From assembly GCA_002104905.1 (NCBI GenBank), contig MCFE01000162.1:84956-148955 (forward strand): a stretch of 64,000 nucleotides of DNA, in the 5' to 3' direction. Position 1 is the first letter of the stretch, and every line of letters starts with the position of its first letter. This document shows positions 24,603-34,322 of this stretch, piece after piece. The notes beneath the pieces are model-generated. The model was not told where the DNA came from. It did no database searches and saw nothing but the letters and a program-made list of their open reading frames with translations. The position numbers and the translations under genes were made by a program. The stretch is from Basidiobolus meristosporus CBS 931.73 (taxonomy: Eukaryota > Basidiobolomycota > Basidiobolomycetes > Basidiobolales > Basidiobolaceae).

Positions 24603-24852
24603 ACATAGCACATATTGTTTGTATAATTCTTCATCACCATTTTGTTTGAGTTTCTCTAGATCCTTGGTTTCTCGGATTTTTGTACAACATTTTTCGTTAA
24701 TACCCAGGTTGCTTCTGATCTTCTGGGCCATTGTATGTGCCGAGAACCGTGGTTGATTGGATGCTGCTATACATCCTCAACGCACTCTCTACACATGATA
24801 AGCGCCCTTTGCTCGAGGCAATGATGGTGTGCCACCGTCCCAGCCCCCTACA

Positions 24853-24887
24853 CGCCACAGCGGTAGGCCAGCCTACCGTGGGGCGTT
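24853..24887. repeat. Perfect-core inverted repeat (stem-loop)
   Basis: GGTAGG CCAG CCTACC forms a 6-bp perfect stem with a 4-base loop. The outer flanks CGCCACAGC and GTGGGGCG extend the pairing imperfectly. It lies about 260 bases past the ArfGAP stop, between two convergent genes. Confidence 0.6.
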
Positions 24888-25370
24888 GCCATAAGATGCC
24901 CCCTAATTAAAGTTAATTCCATCTTCAAATATAATCGAATAAATCGCTCTTTACCCGGGCCCCCTCATTGTCAGAGCGTGTGCGTCACTCAGCAAGGAAA
25001 GACAAGCCGCCTGTCCAGTTGATGGGGGCAGCGATGGGCGTGGGCCTCAGGTGCCAAGCTTGTGCGTTCGAATCGACTCACACTCACCATGCTATTACTG
25101 GCAAACACTCAACACACGCCATTCTCCATGCGTGGGATTTTATTGTTGCCAAAAAAGTCCACGGGATTGCCAAATTGTAGGTAGGACAAGTATCCAGAAT
25201 ACGGGGATCATTTCGGGGAACGAGGCATCACTACTGTTTGAAATGTGCCAATGGGTGCGCAGACGAATGGGGGGGGTTTCACACCGCGAGCGAGTCGAAT
25301 TAGGTGGGTAGTAATAAATTTAGGCTCTTATTAAGGAGTTCACAGAGGTTGATCTAGAAATAAAAGACAG

Positions 25371-25397
25371 CGGGGAGGGGGAGGGGCAGGGGCAGGG
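25371..25397 (+). other. Potential G-quadruplex tract
   Basis: GGGG-A-GGGGG-A-GGGG-CA-GGGG-CA-GGG lies about 45 bases beyond the stop of the minus-strand phosphatase gene. On its mRNA the tract would be C-rich. Confidence 0.5.
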
Positions 25398-25441
25398 TCA
25401 CATCTCGGGCGCTTGGAAAGGAGGCAGACGGGGCGGGCAGC

Positions 25442-27041
25442 TTAGACCCCGAAGTAATAGCATAGAGCGGGACTGCCCAACGTAGCCCACCAACCAATTC
25501 CGCTGTACACTATCAGCTTGGTGAGGATGTCTACGTCGTAGCGGGGCAGGATCGAGTCCTGCTCCTTCCGGAATTCAATAAGCTCTTTCTCGAACTCCAG
25601 AATCTCTTGGGGTGAATGGGCATTCTGCGGTGGTGAGCAGCCTTTTCGATCCCTGACGTGGTTGGCGGACGGGTCGCTTGCGCTTGTCTTGAGCTCGAAG
25701 GACTCCTTCACATCAATGGCCGATTTGGGCCCAACGGTTTCGGTGAATGTATCGAGGTTCACTACAGATGGAACCATAGAGATGGAGGTTCGATTCAGTG
25801 TTTTGTATTTCCGTGCGGGCTTGTGGAATTTTCTCACTGGCAGGTTGAATAGCTTATATACGCCGGGCAATACGAGATAGCACACCTTCTTGGCCACTAT
25901 TCTCCAGCCAATTATCATCACAAATCCTATCAATACCCTCATCACGCTATGTACCAGTCCCGCCTGTGCGAATTGATACTGGAACGTAGCCTGGATGGGT
26001 TTGGTCCAAAATGATGATCCGTTTGCGCCTTGCCACGAACCAAGGTACACTCCAATGATGGCACCTAAGGAGGCCACGCTATCCTCGAAGCAGGGGCAGG
26101 CATCGATGGGGTCCGGTTGATAATGAACAATCAGGATCAACGTGGAGATAAGTGTTACCAGCACAAGCACGCTTGGGAAAAGAATGATCTTCTCAATGAT
26201 GGGCTGTCCCACATGAAACACTACCCAGAGGATCGTACCAAAGAAGATGCCACCAAGGATGTCAGTTATGCTGTGCATACCACAGTAGATTCTGCCGAAA
26301 GACACTGAAAACATATACAGCATGGAGAGGGCACCGAGGAACAACTTCATTTCAAAACCGAGCGCAGAGCCATAGGTGTATGACAAAAGGCTTAGTCCCA
26401 CTCCCACGCAACAGGCAGTGTGGGTTGATGGAAACCCATACTCCAAGTGATGGGTCTTGTTAATGGATAGGCGGTGGACAGGTGGGGAAGCAGGTCGTGG
26501 AAGACACAAATAGTCCTAGCCGCAGAAGATTCACGTCAAGTTGGGTTAGAGACTTTCCATATTCAGGCTGTAGCGTACCTTGGCAATGGCAGTTATCACA
26601 ACCCCGTAAAGAAGAAGGTGAACCATTCTGTACAAGGGGAAACCGAGTGAGCCTCTGCGTCAGCTGCACACTTCAGAGATCAACTTACTCTCGAGCCAGG
26701 CCAGGAATACCAAACATGAAGAGATGGGGTAGAATTATTAAGAAGGTTAAGTGGTTACCCAAAACCGCTGAGGCAATGAAATATTGGTCGAGAAATGAGC
26801 ATCTGAGGGAAGCCTAGTCGTAAGTGGCGTTAGAAGAAGTCTTGGAAGGATGCCTGTTCAAGGCTCTTGCCTGGATTTTTGCGAGAAGCTCGCTCTCTTG
26901 GCGTACAAAACGAAGAAGCTTATTTCTTAAGGCTGCCCTGTGGGGCGGTAAGATGCTATCATAGAGATGCTCGGGAAAGGTTATTTTCGTTAAATTAAAG
27001 TCCGTCTCTCTCGTTTCCTCGTTGACTTTTTTCTCGGTCAT
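25442..27041 (-). CDS. Lcb3-type sphingoid-base-1-phosphate phosphatase
   Basis: Exons 26871-27041, 26689-26813, 26579-26627 and 25442-26515 give 472 residues. This PAP2-fold integral membrane enzyme removes phosphate from long-chain-base phosphates in the ER, balancing ceramide and signalling lipids. The three lipid-phosphatase motifs are present: K-x6-RP as K|DYLCLPRP across intron 3, P-S-T-H-T (residues about 144-148), and G-R-IYCGMH-SITD with the catalytic His (C3 usually starts S-R; here G-R). Family blocks upstream are RFVRQESELLAKIQ and FLDQYFIASAVLGNH. Several hydrophobic helices follow the active site. Intron 1 uses a GC donor (CAG|GCAAGA), the accepted non-canonical GC-AG class. The C-terminal half after residue about 300 is polar and not conserved as far as I can judge. 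Confidence 0.9.
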
Positions 27042-28946
27042 TGTGAGGGAAGTTGGCTTAGAGAAGACTTGGGGAAAGTGTGGTGTTTAGGTCCAGCGGT
27101 GGAGTTAAAAGTGCCCTCCCTTAATGAGTAAAATCTTTTCCGGTTTTACACCAAAATCAAGTAACATTAAGACTCCAGCATTTGCGATCAATTCAAGGCT
27201 CATGATTCTAATAAAATTTGTAATCCCGTGGAGGCTCATTGGTAAGGAATGGCAAATGAGGGAGCATCAGTTCATCGCTGCACAATTGTAATGATTTCTG
27301 TTAGCTTGGCTTCTCACTCGCTTAAATTGTATTTAGATTCTATTAAACTCTTACGGATTGGGGCTGTGTAGTCTGTTTCAATTTTGGTGCTGAATCCTAC
27401 AGATCGAGTAATATGCAGGAGAGTTTCACATAGAGTTCATCGGCTAGAAATAGTCAAAGGTTCTAGAACAGGTCACTGTGATCATTATTTATCCAGGAAA
27501 GTTGATATAAAGAGCGATTCAGCTACCCGACTATCCAGCTGCGTACGGGCTGATATCCCACGTAGCGGAGTGAGGGTGCTGACCAACCGTGCTTGTGGTC
27601 ATTTCTCCGAGTTTGCCGGAAACTGGCAGCTACGTTCTGCCTGTCTTCGGCGTTGCGCAAGACCTTTAGGAACTGTCAAGCTGGTATTGCTTTCACTTGT
27701 TGCCATCGATGAGGCAACAACGTGTGTGCATTGGTGATGTAGAATAAAAGCCCTACACACAGAGATGAAGGGCGCGTGTTCCCATGATTTTGGCATCAAC
27801 CAAACCAAATATTCCAGTGGTATCTTGTAATTGGAATCTATGATCGTTTCAGACGGGAATTCCCGAACATCAGCATCAGCATCAGCACCAGCATCACAGT
27901 GCCACGCTCAAGACCAGCACTAACACCCTGCCCAGCTTAGACTCTCCTTCCGGTGGTCATCGAGGCGTCCCCCCTCATCCACCCATTCTTCTATTAGCAA
28001 CAGCCGTTGGCACAGATCGAATCGACATCATCGTGAAGTCCAGCTCAACGGTGGAAGCCTCAGCGTACCCCAATACAGTGCCATTCCAGTTTAAGGTACA
28101 TCGACAGAACTATCATTTGTGAGTCTATTAGTGAGAATAGATACATACATCATGGTGAAACATTTCCACGCTTTGACCGGAGTCTCATCGACTGGTAATT
28201 AGGACTCCGGCATCTACGGAACTCGAGTACCTCAGGATCCTCTAGCCTACCAACCGCGCAGATCTAAAATTGAAATGTTCAGTTACAATGATGATCAATT
28301 CAGCCCCAGTAGTCTACGAATTGGCAGAATTGGCAAGGCCTGATTAAGCTGGCATTGAATACAATTAGGCCGCCAGAAGTCCCTCGAAACTCCCAAGCGG
28401 ATCACCAAGATCATCGGCCACCAGGTATTTGCGCAACCTTCTGAAGGCAGCTGCAACAGCGCTTATTACTAATGCACCGGAAGAGCGAGGGGTGGGCTCT
28501 CTTTGGTTCTAAATTATCGGAATGATCGGAATGCCCTGGATTGTTGGATATGGGAAAGCCCACTCTGCCCATTCTCGTAAGGCACCTAGACCAATAGATC
28601 TCTGGGCTTCCATGTTCAGATGAACTTTTTCCCTGACCTCAAAATTTTCCCACGAAGCGCATCGTTATTTGGCCAGTGAACTTTTCTGAGTGAAGTGATG
28701 GCGAGGTGCCTCTGGCTGCTCAGTTGGTAGGTAAACAATAATCATACGTATTCAATAACATCAGGTGAAAATTTCGCGTGAGAATTCCGAGATTTCTACT
28801 ATTCCATGTTACTATAAATATGCAGCGGATTTCAAGGATCGCCTACCATTTTCGTTGTGACCTTGGGTTTGCTGAACAGCTTTACTGGGAATCCTTTTTC
28901 TTCCAAAGTTTACTTTACCTTGTTCCCCCGGTTAGAAGCCAATAAA
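27042..28946. other. Intergenic region, divergent promoters
   Basis: This spacer lies between the phosphatase (-) and PTPS (+) genes. A 117-codon plus-strand frame (27384-27737) has no recognisable motif. A short imperfect CATCAG/CAGCAT array lies at about 27870-27900. TACTATAAATATGC at 28810-28823 is a TATA-like element upstream of PTPS. I see nothing else. Confidence 0.4.
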
Positions 28947-29606
28947 ATGCCAATTGCTTACGTCTGTCGCACTGCGAGCTTCTCTGCTGCTCATCGTCTC
29001 CACTCGCCACTGTTATCTATCGAAGAGAATAAAGAGATATTTGGGAAATGTAACCACCCGAATGGACATGGACATAACTACAAGGGTAAGTGGAAATACA
29101 TGGCTAGCAATTCGGCAACAGCGAAGTTTATCAACACGGTTTTTCTTGTTTAGTGGAGATCATTATCAAAGGCGAAGTATGTGACTGACCTTGGTTGGAA
29201 GTGAATGGTTTGCTGATCTTTCAATTTAGGTAGATCCGCTTACAGGCATGGTGATAAATTTGACCGAATTAAAGCAGATCATGGAGGTTGCCATTATGGA
29301 TGTGTTGGATCACAAGAATCTGGTACGCTTTTATTTCCTTGTTTCCTGCAATGCTGCAGACGTTAACCCTTCGTTTCAGGATAAGGACGTGGAGTATTTC
29401 CAGGACAAGCCAAGGTACGTTTAGGGCAGTCTGTACGCGCGGCAACTTGATAGTAATATTTTACCCTTCGCCAAAGTACTACCGAGAACCTGGCTATCTT
29501 TATTTGGAAAAGCATGCAAGAGCATATAACATCATGCCAACTTGACGAAGTTAGAGTCCACGAGACTGACAACAACACAGCTATATTTAGAGGAGAGGGG
29601 CTATAA
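28947..29606 (+). CDS. 6-pyruvoyl-tetrahydropterin synthase
   Basis: Exons 28947-29085, 29154-29176, 29230-29322, 29380-29414 and 29477-29606 give 139 residues, the usual PTPS length. The enzyme converts 7,8-dihydroneopterin triphosphate to 6-pyruvoyl-tetrahydropterin in tetrahydrobiopterin synthesis. Zinc ligands are visible as SFSAAHRL (His16) and NGHGHNY (His41, His43). The catalytic Cys is in KCNHPNGHG (Cys35). LDHKNLD holds the Asp/His pair, and [11 protein letters not shown] the pterin-anchoring Glu. The second exon is only 23 nt. The Cys-containing motif distinguishes it from QueD/PTPS-III variants. PTPS has a patchy distribution in fungi; tetrahydrobiopterin synthesis is described in Mortierella, and most Dikarya lack it. 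No GTP cyclohydrolase or sepiapterin reductase gene is adjacent. Confidence 0.93.
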
Positions 29607-30791
29607 TGTTTTTGGTTCGCCAGCATTCATTGTATGTATTTCTATTTTCCTATCGCTCTAAGCCTCCCATATAGGATCCTCCATGTGTACGTATGTGTAT
29701 GTCATGTTAAGCTATGTTGCGTTTAGAATGGCCAAGAGAATAAGTTGTTCATCTTATCATGTAAGATCATAGATTATGGAATTTGCGTCAATATAAAGTG
29801 TTACTACCTTTCAGGTTTGTCTATATTACGTTCCACTTGAGTGGCCACTCACCGGATAGACTGCTATTCAAGGTGGTGTAGGTAGCATGAACAGCATGAA
29901 GGGCACTTAAACCAGCCTGTTGGTGTTGGATGTGCGCCAATGGTGAGATTCAACAATTGTGGTGCTTGATACATGCTACACAGAGCCCCTTTTCCAGCGC
30001 GATATACATCAAGATGGCATTTGGGAATCTGGATAAACATCAATACTTCACTCGATAATCCAGTATTTGAATCACTGTGATGACATGGAGTCTCCATTGT
30101 AGTACATCCAAAAACCTAAATTCAATCACTTGGCGGCTAATCATATGTCTGCTCGCTTCGTCCATCAGTGTTGGCTAGAGCCTGCTCAGTTGGGCATTCT
30201 TCAACAGCCTTTTGTATTTGAAGTCCTAGTCTACCTTCACAGCCATTGGTGACTATTTGTATGCAATTTGCAGGCAAAAATATTCATGCTACATACCATT
30301 AAAATCTCACCCATGGCTGTTGATGTTCTTACAGCCGCCACCAGCTGAGCAGCATGTACTGAGCGTTATTGGTGCGAGTGTGAGATACGTAGAGTGGTAA
30401 TTAATACTGTATTACGTACGACTATTTGATGCATCCTGCTGCTTGGATTCCTCATTTTTGGAAGGCTATTTAAGATACGCTACGAAGCTAACTACGACCA
30501 AACAAATAGTGCAAGGATGACTAGGGATGGTTGTGGGGAGATTGAACAACAGCAGAGCTTCTCACAGGTTTTCAGTCAAGTAAATAACTCTGATCTTTGG
30601 CTTGATGTATGGTTAGAATGGAGATATATATATATTGTTGTCTAACCTTCAATGGGTGGATTTCAATGAATTTACAACCAAGAACGCAGTATACAAGCAG
30701 TACTTCATGTAGTTAGGATATCAAGTTCATGTTCATATGATAGAAGTGATGAGATGAGGGGTTGGGTTCCATTAGTGATGGACTAGTGGAA
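29607..30791. other. Convergent intergenic region
   Basis: This spacer lies between the 3' ends of PTPS (+) and the SulP gene (-). Short frames only, no recognisable gene. A (TA)n-like stretch lies at about 30628-30640. Confidence 0.5.
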
Positions 30792-33118
30792 TCATTCAAT
30801 ATGCTCAACGCGAATCGAGACATCAGCTTCTTTTTCGGGGAGCGATCTGGCAGAAACACCAGGGCTATGATCGAGTGGCTCAAGACGTTCAAGGAGCTTG
30901 ATGTGATCGAGGACTTGGGTGATCTGTTGACAAAAGTGATCCGATCCGATCAAGTCGTAGAGGCCTGAAGTCTGGAAGAAACTAAAATGTTGCTCACGCA
31001 AGTTTACGAAGTAAATGCCAATCCCACGCGAACGGTAATCCCGCATGATCTCTAATAGAATCTGTACAGCGCTAACAACACATTTAGTCCGACAAATATT
31101 ACAAGACCAAAGCGATTGCATATCTTACCTTGCATCAACCTCAGTCATATTCTCCACCTCGAATACAACATTGCGAATAGGGCTTAAATATGGCTTTGCC
31201 GAAGGATGTACCCGGAAGTCTCCGTACTGCTCACACCGGCGCAAACGGTCTTTTAAGGAGCCGGAGTTGGCAAAGTGGAGTGGTTCATCGATCTTCAGTA
31301 TCAATAGACCTTCTGCATGAACAGCCTCTGGAAAGTCTCGAATAGGCTTGAATTTGTCGTAACTGCCAGGAATTTGTCCCTGTTCATGAAGATAGAAGGT
31401 TCAGTAAACATCTCCAGTGCTAGCTCGCCGTAGTTCTTACCAGAATAGTGATGGATGGCCTGGTGCTTCTTTTGACCAAGGTCAACAGTGCCAAGCTGAT
31501 AGAAACAAAAGTGCCAACCTCAATACCAACAGCAATTGTCAACACGAAGGTCAACACCATCAAAGCAAGATCGGTAACTGCTCGAATTCTCCATAGGAAC
31601 AGAATATCGCCTGGTGCCTCGAGCACCATACCGGTACCTGCTACAAAAATTAATGACGAGAGAACCGCCTTTGGCAGAAACTCGAAGCAGGGGAGAAGGT
31701 ATAAAATTGCCACCATCACAAGCAGTGAGCTCATTAATCCTGCCATCTGAGTTCTAGCTCCAGCAGAATTCGCCAAACGACTTCTGGGCATAGAGCCAAA
31801 AGCTGGCATGGCTTGGAAAAGCGAGCCTGTAATGTTGGATATGCCTAGTGCAACCAACTCCCTATTTGGCGACACGGGGTAGTTGTGCAGTGTGGCAAAG
31901 CTTTTCGTAATCGCGGCAGATGACACAAAGCCAAGTAACGATATAAGAACTGCAGGAACAGCCAGTTCTCTGATACGATTGTGGTCGAAGATGGGGGGAA
32001 TGTGAGGGAAGGGAATGGATCCCTTTTCGAGCTTGCCAACTACCAATACTCCTTGTTCTGACCATTCGAAAAGCCAGCAAGCTATGGTTGAGATTATCAC
32101 CACCATTAGAAATTCGGGCAAGTACTGAACGTAGGGTTGCTTGAATCTGCGTTTGAGATCTTGCACCACAAATAAAAACCCGACACTAACAAGAGATATG
32201 GTGGCAGTGAGCAGGTGGGTAGACCCCATGTTGAGGATAACAAAAATCAGTTTCTGAAGAGTCGTATGGTCGCGAGGCTTGACCAGACTGTCAAGCCCTA
32301 AAAGGGTGATTGACTGACCCACTAGAATAATGACACCGATTGCGGTGATAAATCCACGTAACAATGCTCTTGACAATAATGAGTCGAGAAAGCCTACTCG
32401 AAGCAAGCCAAGGATCAACGTAAAAGTGCCTACGAGGAAACTGATTACCGATGCAGTAGCAATCGCCTCAGTCACCATCATTTGTGGGTCGGTAATATCT
32501 GCAATACGGGCGGCAACGGAGAATCCGACAAGAATTGCTGCGACTGACTCAGGACCGACGCTCATTTGTCTAAGTGCGCAGGCCTTAGCATATATTCTCA
32601 AGAAAATGATAAAAAACCTCGATACATACCTCGACATACCAAAAAACGCATATATAATACCAGGAATGCAGGCGGTGAATAGGCCATATACCGGTGGTAA
32701 CCTGGCTAGAGCCGAAGCATAGGAGAGACTCTGGGGTACACTCAAGCATACGACAGTCAACGCACTAAACAGATCTCTGCCAAATAGCATCAACGAGTAT
32801 TCAGGAATCCATTTGAGCGCAGGAACATAGTATTTGAAGCGAGTTGATATATCCTCAAAGCTCCAGTTGTTGCTTAGTAGGGTTGATTCAACTTGGGAAT
32901 AGGAATCTAAGGATGTAGCTGCAGTACATGGAATGGTGAGTTCATACACAATAAACAGATAAAACAAAAATGGGGGCTCAATGCCGCCAGCGATTCCGGG
33001 CCATCTGTAACACACCTGAACGTACGGAGCTATAGCTTGCGCGTCTCAGGAGAGGTGCCTTGGAAGGCCGGGTCTCAAGTAGGCCCTCGGTCTCTCGGGA
33101 ATCGTGTGAACTGGTCAT
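30792..33118 (-). CDS. SulP family sulfate/anion transporter with STAS domain
   Basis: Exons 33016-33118, 32630-32918, 31441-32569, 31129-31379 and 30792-31071 give 683 residues. It is a plasma-membrane SLC26/SulP anion transporter. After a 50-residue cytosolic N terminus come the family signatures: VCLSVPQSLSYASALARLPPVYGLF, GMSR|QMSVGPESVAAILVG (split by intron 2), and about 12 hydrophobic segments. The later core reads GSMPRSRLANSAGARTQMAGL. The C-terminal STAS domain (VVFEVENMTEVDASAVQILLEI, then RGIGIYFVNL) spans exons 4 and 5. The substrate (sulfate, bicarbonate, molybdate or other) cannot be decided from sequence. Intron 1 is 97 nt, the others 57-61 nt. Confidence 0.92.
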
Positions 33119-34322
33119 GTTGGTCTACGTCGAATGCGCTTCTCAGACTAACGATATTATGTTCGCCAAGGATAAACACAGGTCAACAGAAGTGCGCCTA
33201 ACCAAGTATTGAGGAGCTTCGATCAGAAATAAGACAATTGCTCTGGGGTTTTATAGTAGCTTTTTGATTAGAATGAGCGAGTGGTTGCTTAAGATTGATA
33301 CCCAGACGGTAATGTATCAGACATACAGTAATGGAATGAATAGAAACAATGATGTTCAATATGAAGTTCTAATTACCCATTACACACCCACCCAATATAT
33401 AATGGTTTCAGTGAGACGCTTAGAGATACGACCATTGATTGGAAGCGGAAACGAAGTTTAATTTTAGAATTTTTCTTGCATGCGGGTTACAAATCTCCGG
33501 GTCCTATGCAGCTTCCACCACTACACCACATGTTAGGTTACTCATATTGAGTATCAAGTCCATGATACACCGACAATGGCTGCCGTCACCTGCATCTTGA
33601 GAAAGATCTTATCGTATTTCCCCTTCGCTCGGCCGGATATAGCAAGTATTATTTGCCGTATTGAATATATGTATCCTGACTGGGTGTTTCCTGTTTGAGG
33701 ATAGCATTTTACATCATTTTGACTCGCTCGCTCCAGGCCGCCCACCAATCAAAAGGTGCCCACCTGATGGGTTGGGGTGCGTGATTGCAGTATCAAGAGC
33801 ACGGCGATTCTCATTTATTTTAGCTTTGGTGCCCCTTGGATCCCAGCTATTGCGGAGATCCTCAGGACCACTGACGATATTTCCTAACCAAACCTCATTC
33901 CAATTCTTCCCAAACGAGCCAAGGGCCAACCCAGTTGTGCATATCAGGATGGGTCTAGCTTGACGTTGCCTCGGTGAGATTCAGGATCGAGATTGGACTC
34001 GCACTTTTCCATTTGCACTTTCTCTGGAGTCTTGAATGGCGATGGGATTCCTAACTGCGGCCCATGTGATCCTCTGTAACACTACACCTATTCTTGCTGC
34101 ACAGATGATGACATCAGGGCTGGCTCACGTTTTACATCCGCTGTCTTTCCAAGCACACGGCGAATCCATTGGGCAGTTAAGGTGACAGGCTTAGACAGTA
34201 GTGCATCTAGTACAGTTTGGGGAATCCCAGTTTAATTCATTTGGATAATAGGGAAAGGAGGAGAGGGAATGGGAGGGTGGAAGCATGGAAGGGTCTATTT
34301 ATATTGAGTTCTAACGACAGGT
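33119..34322. other. Intergenic region
   Basis: This spacer lies between SulP (5' end) and XPD (3' end). A 100-codon plus frame (33661-33963) is unsupported. On the minus strand TGGTGTAGTGG at about 33522-33532 is a perfect polymerase III A box, but the following T-arm is degenerate, so I do not call a tRNA. Confidence 0.4.

Larger units (their letters stand above)
24603..25441. other. Convergent intergenic region with hairpin and G-rich tract
   Basis: This spacer lies between the 3' ends of the ArfGAP (+) and phosphatase (-) genes. It holds a stem-loop at 24853-24887 (core GGTAGG-CCAG-CCTACC with flanking pairs) and, at 25371-25397, a G-rich tract of five G-runs of three to five. Nothing else is recognisable. 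A GTTCGAATC at 25064 has no tRNA around it. Confidence 0.5.

Noticed and set aside
25055-25085. GTTCGAATC resembling a tRNA T-loop
   Set aside because: No A box or cloverleaf can be formed from the preceding 60 bases.
33520-33540. Possible tRNA gene on the minus strand (perfect A box TGGTGTAGTGG)
   Set aside because: The following T-arm/B-box is degenerate and the acceptor arms do not pair, so at most a relic.
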